From positions 35,176,001 through 35,240,000 of the forward strand of contig CM065394.1 of NCBI GenBank assembly GCA_033060915.1: DNA of 64,000 nucleotides. Reading direction: 5' to 3'. A program made the position numbers and the translations under genes. Under the pieces are notes generated by a model. The model was given only the letters and a program-made list of their open reading frames with translations. It ran no database searches and was not told where the DNA came from. Position 1 is the first letter of the stretch. Every line of letters starts with the position of its first letter. The stretch comes from Euryodendron excelsum. Its lineage: Eukaryota > Streptophyta > Magnoliopsida > Ericales > Pentaphylacaceae. This document shows, one piece after another, positions 24,501 to 36,960 of this stretch.

Positions 24501-27500
24501 TTTCTTTTGACTATTGTTTCTTTGACAAGAAACCTTTTCCATTGATCAATCAGCTGGCCAAATATATGTCAAAGTTGCATTGTGGGACAAGTTCTAATAG
24601 CTAAGAGCTTACATCAAAGTTCGTTTGAATTCTTTGATATTAATGATTCCAATCGGTTCTACAAAGTATGAATGCAAAGTTATATATATACACATGTATA
24701 TATATATATTTTGACAAGTATTTGATATTGCTTTATTTAGTAGTCCAAAGCAAGAATTACACATCTTGAACATTAAGATTGTTATGACAAGGAGAACGAG
24801 ATCTTCAAGTACTTCGACGACATATTGGAAGAATATTGGAAGAATATGAGGATCATCATACTTCTTGTTTTTCTTTAGTCCAAGACTCTGATGGAAACTA
24901 TTTTGTAAAAACATTTTAAAAGTAAAATGCTTCAAATTATAAATATATAGTTGTGGAGGAGATTTTTCGTCAATCTTGATCTGCTCTGCAAACCACCGAG
25001 ATGAACATCAGAAAGCTTACAAGAATAGACGACAGTGAGAATGTGTCAACCCTTTTTGAACCGATGGCACTCCGAAGATCAAGTTAAACAAGTTTAACAT
25101 TAATAAATTGAAAAAAAGAAAAAAATTTATTCTACCCCTTAGTTGTGCGTACCTTACTTCTTAGTGGCATGATATATTTATAGATTTCGGAAGCCCCACT
25201 CATTCTATGAATGATATTCTCTCTTCTTTTATGAGTAAACCTCTCTTGAATCGGTGTAGGAGTGGACTATACTTATATTTAAGAGTTCTTTCCTCTATCA
25301 AACTAGAGTCCTCTATCCACTAGGCTTATTTTCATAGAAGTCTGTGGTACTTTAGTAGATGCTGGGTTGTGCTGACCTTAGGTTGGCACAACCATTCTTA
25401 GTGAATTTATTCTGAATCCTCTTCTTTGAGAGGTCGGCACTATCACTCTTAGTAGGCCGGCCCTGATCTAGGGAATTCGAAATTTTTATCCCACAATGGT
25501 TATGAGCAATTATTTTATATCAAATTATTGTTTGTGTTACAAGTGACATTTGATTCTTATGCTATCGATATGAATTAAAGAAGCTAAGCAGTTAATTGAA
25601 TTAAGAAGCTATTAACATCAACAATATGAGATGTTTTAGATTAGTCAACTACCCAATTTTATACGATCAACAATCCAAAATCACTTCTTGTAATTAGATG
25701 GCTTGTTTGAATTAGCTTATTTATTAATTTATGACTTAAGTTCATAGCTTTTTTTACTAATTGAATTTAATGTTTTCATAATACTTTTTCTCTCGAAAAT
25801 ATCTTTTGTTTGTAGCGGAAACATGAAAAAAAATTGCTTTCACATTGTCTTTGTCCTTGGATTATGGTGACTTGTGTGTTAAAAATGTTGGAGTTTCCAT
25901 GGCAGTCATGTGCCGACGTTGCATATCTGGTTAAGTTAAACTTTGTGGGGATCACCTGTGTGTTTTCTCTAATCAATCACATGTGGATTAGTGGAGGAAA
26001 ATTAAACCCATGATGGAGACACATACATATATATATATATATATTATAGATTTGGTCAACAAGTACTTGCAATGCCTTATGCATAAAATTCTTGAGAAGT
26101 TGCCAATTCAATTAAGTAAGTTAATTTGCTTTCGTAAATAGTACAAATAATTAATAATCTGTGATGTTTAAAGTTAAACACATTCACACACTTATCATAA
26201 ATGCACACAAATACACCTAAACATACAGGCTTTGAGGATCACGGTTGAGATTTTGAAAGTATATATTCTGATCACTTGATGTTCGTGTTATCTTAGAATA
26301 CCAAAATTTTGGAAATGTTCGGTATCATGTCTTATTATTATTATTTTTTTTGTTTTCCTATTTAGTGTTCTTTGGTTTAGTTTTTTTGTAGTTTTTTTTA
26401 TTTTACTTTTTTGATTTATACGAAAAAAAATTAGATTTTTTCAACTATTTTACTTTTAACAGAATAAGATAAGTAGAAAAACAAAAAAAAAAAAAAGTAA
26501 GAAAGGTTCAAAATCTTAATTTTTTTTTACTTATAAGCAAAAAAATCAAGTAAAAAAAGCTCAAAATAAACCAAACCAAATGAGCCTTTAGTTGAACATT
26601 GAAATTACTATTGTTTTCATTTGTTTCTATTCTTTATGGAAACGAAAATCTCCTGAAAATAATTTTTAAAGTAATTTATCAAACATGGCCTTAACATTTC
26701 TTAAAAAACAAAACAAAAAAACGAAACCAAAAAACACGAATTGATAACACAACTAAACACGGTTTTGATCAGTTGTTGGTTAGGTACGAATAAGTTTTGT
26801 GATTTGTATCTTTCTGCCTGACTTGACCTTGAATCTGGGACGGTATGCCATGTTTAAAATCAAAGGCTCAGTTTGATTCAATTCAATTGAATTCAATTCA
26901 ATGGACTCAATAACTTGGGCATGAGTTTGGAGAAGCTGATTTGATTTCTCTCCCTATCTCAAGTGGGTCCTAACTTGAAAGCAAATGGCTGGCTTTGTCC
27001 AAACTCCTAAGTTGTGCTTGTTCTGGGTCAAACCGTGTGCCTGGTGCTGTCTTCAAGGTCTGGCCCTCTGGGCACTCCTAGGCTAGCATCACAAAAGCAA
27101 ACTCAAGTCAAAACAACAGTCTAATTTTCATTATTTTAAGAAAATACTATTATTTTAAAAAATTTGTACATAAAATATTATCAAAATAATGTGCTAATAG
27201 TATTTCTATAAGTAAGTACTATGGCAAACAATATTTTGTTTTTAAGTAAATAAGTCTTATTCAACCACATTATTTTAGTAATAAATTTTGTATAAATTTT
27301 TTATTTGTATAACATTACCGGTCTCAATGGTTTATCACCTCAAGAATCAATGTGTATAGGACCACACTGCATTCATGAATAAATGGTTAATTTAATTACA
27401 AAAACACTCTATGAATTATGACTCAGTATTACTAAACTCTATTAAACTCTAAGACTTAGTATTATTAAACTCTCTTAAATTTTAAAATGTAATACATTGA

Positions 27501-28432
27501 CCCTTAAACTCTCAATTTAAATTAAGTGATACATTCTGTTAGTAATTCATTAAGAAAGTTGATGAAATATTGTTGCTTGACTGAAATATATTCACAAAAG
27601 TATGATTCTATATCAAAATTAACATTCTCTTATTGTAATGATTGTTTAATGACTGATACGTCTGTTGAAATGACAGGTAAATATAGGAACAATTCAAAAG
27701 ATATTTCAGCCATTATACAATTATTATCAAAAATTAATATTAATTTAGATATAAAATTATATTTTTGTGAACATGTACAAATCACGTAACAATTAGTTTA
27801 TTTATTGTTCAAAAAATAGTAGCACAGCTGCAGATTATGAACAGACCAAAGCCATTATGGTCCTTATAGCAATTACTATATAGCCAGGTCAAAAATTGAA
27901 TAAACAATCCAGAGATTCAAAATTAGAAGCCAAATAATAAAATATTCTCAAAAATTTATAACTTTGAAATTAGCTGTCTGCTGATTCCATATCTCCGTTG
28001 GCACATTCGGAAAAACAAACTTGACCTAAGTTTAACCCGTCAAGTCAATTAATATATAGTACTTGTTCCCCTTTATTTTATGATCCTCTCATAGATTATG
28101 CTTCATTTTTTTAAGATTGATATTATGGAAGCTTATGGAAGCAGTTATTTGGATCCAGGCTACCGGTAAGCAGAGCCAATATAGGCCTAGGAGGTGCCGC
28201 CGCCGCCTCAAAATTTCAAAAAACCTCATTTTGTCCTATAATTTTTAAAAATAGTTTTCAATTAGACTTATTAAAATTTTTTTTTTGTCTATAGTTTTAA
28301 AAATTATATTTTTGTCCGTAATTTTAGAAATATTTTTAATACATACTTGTCTACATATATATATTTATATATTTATTTTAAGATTATGATTAATGACTAC
28401 TCGCTGCATATGCTTTGCCATCGGCCATCATG
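21551..28432. other. Intergenic region between CENP-C and the F-box gene
   Basis: The first several hundred bases probably contain the CENP-C 3' UTR. No gene recognised. AT microsatellites lie at about 23684-23697, 24686-24711 and 26027-26044. 23870-23960 (with TTACGTGGTTCG) and 24960-25480 read like LTR retrotransposon debris. From 28170 a stretch with GCCGCCGCCGCC enters DNA that resembles other repeat tails. All open frames here are under about 110 codons and unsupported. Confidence 0.5.
26366..26586. mobile_element. Fold-back MITE-like element
   Basis: Left arm TTCTTTGGTTTAGTTTTTTT pairs with the right arm, which reads CTCATTTGGTTTGGTTTATT on the other strand. Inner arms continue through T-rich/A-rich sequence. 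About 220 bp, non-coding. Part of the pairing is low-complexity poly-T/poly-A, which lowers confidence. Confidence 0.45.
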
Positions 28433-28593
28433 TGACCGCCATCCGGATTCATGAGCCCGTTGAATTGACACGACAACCCAAGAAGCCACTTGATCACCTC
28501 CAATTGGAAGATTGTGACCGCCATCCGGATCCATAAGCCCGCTGAATTGACACCGACAACCCAAGAGGCCACTTGATCCCCCCCAGTGGGAAG
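28433..28593. repeat. Two-unit tandem repeat (about 81 bp)
   Basis: Two adjacent units, 28433-28513 and 28514-28593, both begin GTGACCGCCATCCGGAT and share GAATTGACAC, GACAACCCAAGA and GCCACTTGATC. They differ by a few substitutions and a small indel. GC content is much higher than the flanks. The minus-strand open frame across it is a by-product of the repeat. Confidence 0.8.
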
Positions 28594-28793
28594 CGCACTT
28601 TTGTGATGTCTATCCTTTTATGGCTAATATTCTATTCCTTTGAATCAAACAAACAGACAGACATATTAAAAGAAATCTTGTATTTACATGTGAGATAAAC
28701 AATTAATCAAAGGCAACCTGATGAACCCGTTTCTAGTGGGAATTAATAAGAGAATTTTATACCAACGGCCATGCCTACGGTTCCAGCTCATAG

Positions 28794-28794
<1 letters not shown>

Positions 28795-28825
<31 letters not shown>
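28795..28825. repeat. (CT)n microsatellite upstream of the F-box gene
   Basis: About 15 CT units located 190-220 bp before the F-box/kelch start codon. CT-rich tracts are common in plant promoters and 5' leaders. A TATA-like TTTATAG lies at 28947-28953, but no transcription start can be fixed from sequence. Confidence 0.85.
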
Positions 28826-28827
<2 letters not shown>

Positions 28828-29014
28828 GAAAACAATCTGGAACATCAGCACACCTTTTATACAAAGCTAGTCTCAAAACAGTAGGCAACCCTTCTCTTCA
28901 TAAAGGTAAAGAGCATCAAACCCAAATCAAGAAAAAAACATCTCCCTTTATAGTTGGCTCTCACAATCCCAATTCATTCTCTTTCTTCCTTTGATGTGCA
29001 TCCATAATTCCTTC

Positions 29015-30082
29015 ATGGAGCTCCTTCCGGGTCTTCCCAATGATGTCGCACTCGAATGTCTAATTCGCCTATCTTTCCAGCAATTCTCGGTGGCTACCTC
29101 CGTATGCAGAGGTTGGAAGGCGCAGATTGAGCTACCGGAGTTTCGCCGGCACCGGAAGGCTGCTGGCTTGGCTCGATCAGTCATGGTGGTAGCGCAGGCT
29201 CTGGTCGACCCGGCTCGAAACACACACGCTGCCAAGCTTTCGGCTCCGCTTTTTTATCGGCTTGCGCTATGTGAGCCGGAAACTGGGTATTGGTCCGATC
29301 TGCCACCGGTGCCGGGGTTTCCTGATGGGTTGCCGATATTTTGCCAACTTGTCGGAGTTGGGTCGGAGCTGGTAGTGATAGGTGGGTGCGACCCGGTGAC
29401 GTGGCAGGTCTGTAATTCAGTGTTTATTTACAACTTCATCTATGGCGTGTGGCGGCGCGGGACCGATATGCCAGGTGGGCATAGATTATTCTTCGGATGT
29501 GCTTCAGATTCCGATCGGACGGTGTACGTTGCGGGTGGCCATGATGATCAGAAGAATGCATTGAAATCTGCCATGTCATATGACGTGGCAAAAGATGAAT
29601 GGGTCCAACTACCTGACATGGCAAAAGAGCGAGACGAGTGCAAGGGCGTATTCCACCGTGGCAAGTTCCATGTCATCAGTGGGTACCCCACAGAGATGCA
29701 AGGTCATTTCGAGAAAGGTGCCGAAGCATTTGACGTCACTACTTGGGGGTGGGACCAGGTAGAAGAAGACTTCTTAGAAGCTGCCATGTGTCCGAGGACC
29801 TGTGTGGACGCCGGTGATGCGAGGCTGTACATGTGTTGCAACGGGAACGTGATGGCACGAGAGGGTGCCACTTGGCGAGTCGTAGCTGGACTACCAGCTG
29901 AGATGTGCAATGTGGCATTCGTGACAGCGTGGCAGGCCAAGTTGTTAGTGATTGGTTCGGCTAGGTTTCGTGAGCCCCACAAAGCATATGTGATGGATTT
30001 GAAAAATTACACGTGGACAGAACTAGGGGCAAAAGAGGAATACACAGGCCATGTCCATTCAGGTTGTTGTTTGGAGATTTAA
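29015..30082 (+). CDS. F-box/kelch-repeat protein, KFB/KMD family
   Basis: An intronless 355-aa protein, GC-rich against its surroundings. The N-terminal F-box (residues about 1-45) reads MELLPGLPNDVALECL, then SVCRGWKAQIELPEF. It is followed by kelch units with the family landmarks YWSDLPPVPG, VVIGGCDPVTWQ, FFGCASDSDRTVYVAGGHDD, MSYDVAKDEWVQLPDM, RDECKGVFHRGKFHVISGY and HVHSGCCLEI at the C-terminus. These match the Arabidopsis KFB group (At1g15670, At1g80440, At2g44130, At3g59940). In that group SCF-KFB complexes mediate turnover of phenylalanine ammonia-lyase and, as KMD proteins, of type-B response regulators in cytokinin signalling. Which target applies here is inference. The ATG at 29015 is preferred over the in-frame ATG at 28994 because family members start at MEL. 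Full length, no breaks. The gene follows CENP-C in the same orientation. Confidence 0.93.
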   Translation: MELLPGLPNDVALECLIRLSFQQFSVATSVCRGWKAQIELPEFRRHRKAAGLARSVMVVAQALVDPARNTHAAKLSAPLFYRLALCEPETGYWSDLPPVPGFPDGLPIFCQLVGVGSELVVIGGCDPVTWQVCNSVFIYNFIYGVWRRGTDMPGGHRLFFGCASDSDRTVYVAGGHDDQKNALKSAMSYDVAKDEWVQLPDMAKERDECKGVFHRGKFHVISGYPTEMQGHFEKGAEAFDVTTWGWDQVEEDFLEAAMCPRTCVDAGDARLYMCCNGNVMAREGATWRVVAGLPAEMCNVAFVTAWQAKLLVIGSARFREPHKAYVMDLKNYTWTELGAKEEYTGHVHSGCCLEI

Positions 30083-31919
30083 ACCCATATCAGTCCCATG
30101 TAAATATGATAAGGGACCCCCCTTTTGTATCCAAATTATATACACATCAATATAGTTTTCATGTACAATATTGGCCGTTTAGTGTAGGGCGTAAACGTTT
30201 CAAGTGGAGTCTTATTTATGTTCCAAGTCAATCACAAATTAGCATTAATCAAGTTTACCACAAATCAAGCTCAAAGAGTATTGTTTTTATTGCAATCTTC
30301 TTATAAATCTATTGAGCCAAGCCCGAAAAATTCAAGAGATTCAAAATGTATTTGGATATACGAACGTATTGGCTGGTCTAAAACCCCTTTGTCAATTGGC
30401 ACAATTTGGACATTTCTTGGTTCGTGAGTGGTTTGATTGAATATTCTGAGGCAGTTTCTTGAATTGTGGGTAGTTTGATTGAGTCATGGTATATATATAT
30501 ATCTTGTTATTATCATATTGTTCATTCAAAACATGAGATATGTATTGAAACCACCTTTATTTTTGGGTAAATGATACCTCCAGAACTGTTGCTCGTAGCA
30601 TATGCTGTGTAATTAACACAAAGACAATCTTATAATGCTTTTATTTAGTAAAGAAATTCATAGTTTTAGGGTGTTGTCACTCTTGAATCTTGATGGTGGC
30701 TTCAGGGGTTCATCTCTAACTCCGACTCCTTCCATTCCCGTGAACGTTTTTACTTCAGAAATAGTTCCCCTATCTATTTAAAGCTGCTCATTCATTGCTT
30801 GCTTGTTTGAAATGCAGCATAAGCGCTCGGTCTCAATTAGTGCGGTTGATTTTTTTCCTTTATAAAGACTTGCCCCTGGCCGTGTCAGCTCATTCGTAAG
30901 AGTCGAGCGGTCTTTTTTTGTGTCCGATGGTAACGCGAATCTCGAATCTTCTTTATGCTTTATGCTAGTGAATCTATTGCACCTTTAAGAAGCTAAAAAT
31001 CTTTTTGGAAACAAGTAAGAAGCTGATTGCAATGGCCAAAAAGGCCAATTTCGATAAGAGCCCGTGCTTCCTCTCGAACAGAGCTCCTTGTAGAAATGCT
31101 AGATCATTGAAGAGGAATAAAAAGGTAATTTTCCTATCAAATAGCATAATTGAAATATCAAAATTCTTAGGTCATCTCACTAGGTTCAAGAACCACAAGT
31201 TTCTCTAGATCATCATAGCAAACTATCATGAAAGAAAAGAAAACTTTGGTTAGAGAGAGAAGCTCTCGGTTGGTCCCCTCTTGGAGATTCGGTTGCCTAA
31301 GCTTGCTACATTTGTCCTTGCTCTTTAACCTCGATTTCTTCTACTTTTCTTCGATTTCTCAATTGTGGTGCGTGTTTTGCTGCTGCATTAGGTAATTGTG
31401 GATTACTACTGAGTTTTGCTCTAGATGTGTATATATTACCTTGATATTTCTATGATTTGGGTTCTTTTTGAACCTCAGTTTGGAGGTCATATTCATAGGC
31501 TTTCTCTACAGATTGGGCCGTCGCTTGGGTTTTGAAGCTAGTTTTTCTAATATCTTCTTGCTGTGCCCTAGACTTCTTCTTGGCGTTGTTTTGTATTTTT
31601 TGGTTTATTGAGTTCAGTGCAGCAACAACCTAGTTGTCAAGGAGTTTTTGGGTTTTGTTTGTGCGGGGTCCAGATGCCTTTAAGAGGCTCGTCTTCCTTT
31701 CAAAGCCCAAAGAGTTCTATCCTCCTCTATTTCTTAGTTTTTATTTTTTGCTATAATTTGCTGTTGTGCCTTTGTTCATGAGTTCTCGTGCTTGAGCCCT
31801 AGCTTGCAATAGGCAAGGACAAAGGCAAGAACAAGAGTTAAGGCGTGAGGGCTTCTATATTCAAGGCTAAGGGTAGGCTTACCTTGGGCAGGAACTTGGG
31901 TGCCTCAAGGGAGGTCTAT
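30083..31919. other. Intergenic region downstream of the F-box gene
   Basis: The first few hundred bases presumably contain the F-box 3' UTR. An AT run lies at 30491-30500. I see no gene, tRNA or clear repeat. Short open frames (for example 31005-31208) have no recognisable domain. Confidence 0.5.
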
Positions 31920-34075
31920 TGTAAAACCCTAACTTGGTTAGCATCATGTTTAACTTAATAGCATGTTTATGGTGCATGATTATCCTTAATCAAAGTGCTT
32001 GTTTAGCAGGTTTTAATGAAAACTTGCATTGGGGGGATTATCATATTTTTGAGCACGATTAATTAGCTTAATCCACGATTAGTTAGCTTAATTAATCTCT
32101 ATGCTTAGGTTATGTTAATGATGATTAATTATCATAAGTGTGATCAATTATGATAATCATATGGATTAAGGGTGGATTAGTGAAGTAAGGAGGTGCTAGG
32201 TGGGGGTTTAACCCTAAGCCACTTTGGTGTGCGCTTCACTTAAGTGAGGTGTGTGCTTGTTGCAAGCAAGTGTGTGTGTATAACATGTGGAATGATAGAT
32301 ATATTTTGTATCTATAATTGTCTTCAAGACAAGGGAAGGAAATAGAAGCGAGGAGCTTTGTAGTAGTAAGAAAGAAAGTGAGAGAAAAAGAGAGAAAAAG
32401 AAGAGAAAATAAGAGAAGAAAAAGAGAATTGAAGGAGAAAGTTGTGTGCCCTTGATTTGAAGTGAGGAATCTCAAGTCTTTGCTTGTTTCATTGTATTTT
32501 TATTGATTGTTATATGCTACCATACTTTTGCATGCCGTAAAAGTGAGGTTGAGGTGAAGGAAAAAAGGGTGATTAGAAGTTTCAAGTGAAAGCGTTGAAT
32601 CTTACATATTATTGAGCTTTAAAATGTTGAAAACTTGTTTGAGACTTTATGAATTCATTATGAACCTTTGGAATACTCATTATTGTGTTTGGGTTGGTTA
32701 GGAAGCTTAAAAACATGTTTTGAGAAGTTGTATTTTCGAGCAAAGGTGGGAAAAGTCAACCCTTGACCCTAAGGAGTCAACACATGCAACATTTTTCTTC
32801 AAACATTTGTTCTCTGTCCCCAGGTGTCGACACCTGGAGTAGAGGAGTCGACACATTGACCAAACTTTCACTCACTGTCAAAATGTGTCGACACATGTGA
32901 CTGAGGATCGACACTTGTGGCTGACAACAGTGACACTTTTTAGTAAAATGACCATAACTTTTTTTAGGGAGCTTGAAATGGCGCGCTATTTAAAGTGTCG
33001 AAAACTAGACTCATGAGGCTTTCTATTGATATAAATTGATCACTCTAATTACTTGTAAATTGAGAGTTATGAAGTTTAAAGTTGACCTTATATTGCATTG
33101 GGGAAGGGTTTAACATCCCATTGAGTTCTAATGCATTATTGATGTTCTAAATTACATGTTTAAGGTGTATAAGCTATAGTCATGCATTGGTTATGAATTA
33201 TAACATCTATTTCATTAAGTTTGATATGGTGGTGTTTGGTAGGTTCAAAAGCAGATCAAAACACTCCGGTTCAACCAAATGAGTGACTTGACAATGTGTA
33301 TAAAACGGTATCAAGTGGGAATATAAGATGATCTTATTCATAATGTATTGAATGTTTTATTGTCTACATTGGTAGTGATTATTAGATTATGTGATGACAT
33401 TTGCATACAATACATTTTGTGTACATATCTTGCATTGCATGGAGGAGGTTTAGTCGATATGGGACTAACCTAAGGTTTAGCCGATGTGGGGCTACCCTAA
33501 AGGGTGTCGATGTGGGATATCCTTGATAACAAGCCATTGATATATTGGGCTAATGTTATCAAAATAGTGCACACATATGTGATGTATCATACATTACATC
33601 ATAAGAGGCATTTGTATTTATTGTTGATGGTGTATTATCTATTGATGATTAATTCAGTGGATGTTTATCATTCCTTCTTTATGAGTTGGATTATTTTGTG
33701 AGCACGTTGATATATAGTTCACACCCACACAGGTTATTTTGCAGGAAAATAGAAGATGTTCAGTCCACTGTTGGTGTTAAGTTGGGGAGTTTTGAGAAGC
33801 TCTTTAGTTGAGTTATTAATCATGTACATTGCTGTACATTGTATTAAAGTCTTGTTGGAGTTTGTTTATTTTGTGGTTTTGTAATATTCATAAGTGCGCA
33901 TTAAGAGTTCTCTTAATGATGTATGTAGGAGGATTATGAGATGATTTTTATTTATTCCATATCATGTTATTTATTCCTATAAAATTTCTATCTTTGAGAT
34001 TATATTGAGGTTTTGCTTATAGATAGGTGATATGTGCTATCACGTTTGTCCTAAGATGACGTTTATGAAGCTTGA
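31920..34075 (+). mobile_element. Probable old solo LTR, 5' portion (interrupted by the LINE)
   Basis: The segment opens TGTAAAACCCTAACTTGG, a typical LTR start, and includes GTCGACAC-containing repeats near 32824-32915 and TTCACACCCACACAGGTTAT near 33718. After the LINE, 44209-44248 ends GCAGGGTTTTCGATACA, an imperfect inverted match to the start that ends in CA. Together these would form an LTR of about 2.2 kb. The flanking 5-mers (TCTAT, AGTAT) do not match well, and no gag/pol remains are present, so this is a tentative solo LTR. Confidence 0.35.
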
Positions 34076-36039
34076 TTAGGAGCGGGCTTGACATCCATGA
34101 TGTTACTGTCAGCCATGACAAGCAACAAGAAATTGCTGCCATTTTGGTGGATGCCACAAAGAGAGTTGCTAAGGGATTGGGTCTTCAAGATGGAGAGCCT
34201 AATGTTCCTGATTTTACGCTATTGGCTTCACAAGAGGAGGACATAGAGTCAGTATCCAAATTCCAAACTCTTATCGATGAAGATACCACCGAAGGTACTC
34301 CATGTGTTCGACGTAATGCTCCACACAACGACTTAGTCTAGGAAAGCCATGTTTTTGATAACAGGGGAGGCTTCTTTGGGACCCCAATAAGTTAAGACAC
34401 CAAAGAAAGCAATTTTTGCAAGCCTTTTTGCAGGGAATAGGTAGCAAGATAATGGTACAACTTTACAACAATTTGAAGTGGCATATGGTCCAGTTAAGAT
34501 CCTTCAAGAAAATGTGGAACATGAGGCTAGTTGTTAGGAACATAGCCTTGTTGGGTATTTTGAGGGAAGGTTTCGAGGCAAAGTAGCACTTTAGCAGATT
34601 CTGATGGCATGGAAAGTTAAGGTTAGCATCCATCACCACTCGAGTGGCTGGATCATCTTTAAGCTCAATGATAAAGAGTCCCAAACATGAGTTCTTTAAG
34701 GTGTCGCGCCCCACTTTTTGGACCGAGTTCTTTCAGCTCGAAACAAAGTATGAAACTCTGTCATTAGAACTCATCCTCCTAGAAGGATGAGTGTAACTAG
34801 GTTTGAACTTGAAATTGATTTGATTAAGGGCTTTTTAGAAAAATAGGAGTCGCAACCTAACTTGATTAAGGTGAGTTAGGTCACCTAAAACTAAGTGTTA
34901 ATCCGAAGATTAAACTTAAGGTTTTTGAAAAAGGTTTTGAAATAGGTTGTTTGGCAACCTTTAGAAAGTTTTAATCCCTTTTTCAAAGTAACTCCATTTT
35001 GGTCATTCAAAAACAGAAATCTATGACTCAGGGGTTGATTACGTGTAGGGAAGATATCCTAAGATCATCACCCTACCCCGCCCTTTTGGTACTTACTTGT
35101 CTAATCATTCTTTGTTCACTCACTAAAATAACCAGTTACCATTATCCATTTAATATCCACTTTAGAATTCTAAAAACAGGGTTTAGCCATCACTTTTCAG
35201 ATGAATGATGCATGATGCAAGTTTTGGAAGAAGTTCGAGAACATGGGAGTTTTGAAGGAGTTTGAGATAGAAATTTTGAATTGAGAAAAACTTTTGAAAA
35301 GGGGATTGGGGTTGAAATAAAAGTTATAACCACACCATTTTAGGTTGCCTACATATCTCATTTGGCGAGAATCAGGTCATTCATAGTTCGGGCGAGAGCC
35401 TGATGGAAAATAGGCGTGTTAGGGCCTTTGGAATTTTTGAAGACATTTTGTGGTCTTTGGAAAAGAGGACTTGAGAGTTTTGATTTAGAATAGGATTTTG
35501 GAGGGTTTTTGGAATAGAATTTGAAGATTTTTGCAAAGTGCTCTTGAAATAGAGTTTTGAAGTGTTTTGAAATGTTCTTGGAATAACTCGGAGGAGTTTT
35601 GGAAGTGCTTTGAAATAACTCAAGAGAGTTTTGAAAATGTTTTGAAGTCTTGTTTTGAAAACCTTAGAGGTAGGGTTTTGAAGTGTTTTAATAAACTAGT
35701 CTTCGAAAAGCTTTTGAAAGTAGTTTTTGAAAACACTTAGGACTTTGGAACTTTAATATGGACAACCTTAGAGGTTGTTATTAATATATCACATTTCTTT
35801 GGGATCCCTAACCATAAAAGGGGTAGGAACATCTTAGAGTTGTGAATTCTTAGAAACATTTTTAGGAGTAGTGTTTGAAAAATGGAGACATTTTTAAATA
35901 TAGCGTGTGGGAGTATTTGAAAAGGTTATGTAGTTAATTTTTGAAATCTCAATAAGAGTAGGAGGTTTTTGAGAAGGAGGTTACGAGAATAGTCTTGAAT
36001 TGAAAGTTCACTTGAAAAGAGGGCCTTAAGTTGGAACCT

Positions 36040-36330
36040 TGAAGCATACTAACCTAGGTCGGGTTGATTTTAGGTTAGGGATGACCTAAGGTTGACTAAC
36101 TTGGGTTAGGTTAACCTAGGGTTAAGGTGGTCTATGGTTAACTAACTAAGGTTGGGTTAACCTAAGGTTAAGGTGACCTAGGGTTAATTAACTTGGGTTA
36201 GATTAACCTAGGGTTGGACAACTAAGGTCAAGTTAACCTAGGGTGGATTGAACTAGGGTTAACTAACTTAGGTTGAATTAACCTAGGGTTGGATAACTAG
36301 GGTCAAGTTAACCTAGGGTTGGATTGGAAG
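36040..36330. repeat. Palindromic GGTTAACCTAGGGTTA minisatellite
   Basis: About six degenerate units of roughly 45-50 bp built from TTAACCTAGGGTTA, AACTAACTTGGGTTAG and GGTTAACCTA words. The units are self-complementary (GGTTAACC) and contain telomere-like CTAGGGTTA. The array lies inside the LTR-type element. Confidence 0.8.
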
Positions 36331-36657
36331 ATGGTTTTATGCATTTTCTAAAGGAGTTATAGAAAACAAATTATGTTATGTAAATGATTTTGGTAGACAA
36401 CCCTTTTGAAGATCATTTCTATTAAAATTTGACTTTAGCCAAGGATATGGTTTATATGGTTGGTATTTGAAAACCATTATGAAGAAGGTTTTCTTAGGAC
36501 TATTATAACCTTTATCTTGAAAAGAGTAGGGATTTCAAAAATCAACACAATGATGAAAACTTTTGAAAAATCATTTTTAATGAAAAGATAGAGAGAATGA
36601 ACTTTTGAAAACCTTTTTTGAGAAGAAGATTTTGAAAACCGTTTTCCAAAGGAAATT

Positions 36658-36960
36658 ATTCTAACAAGTTAAGGTTCCTATGGCCAATGTAAAAGGAGAC
36701 CACTCAAGAGAGGGTTCCATGGGGCCATTCTAACCACTAAACTTGAGAGAATAGAAACCTTAGAAATTAAAGAGTTTGAAAATTATTTTTATGCAAGAAT
36801 AAAAAGAGAAGGGAACCATTCTAATAATTTAGAGCTCTTATGGCCAATATAAAAGGGAGACCACTCAAAAGAGGGTTCCAAGGGGCCATTCCAATCACTA
36901 AACTTGAGAGAATAGAAACCTTGGGAATTAGGGAGTTTGAAATCATTTTTATGCAAGTTG
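36658..36960. repeat. Tandem duplication (about 175 bp unit)
   Basis: Two consecutive units each contain TATGGCCAAT, GAGACCACTCAA, GAGGGTTCCA, GGGGCCATTC and then CACTAAACTTGAGAGAATAG. The second starts at about 36832. The match by eye is around 85-90%. Inside the LTR-type element. Confidence 0.7.

Noticed and set aside
24960..25480. Possible LTR fragment in reverse orientation
   Set aside because: Has the general look of an LTR, but no paired ends, primer site or second copy could be shown.
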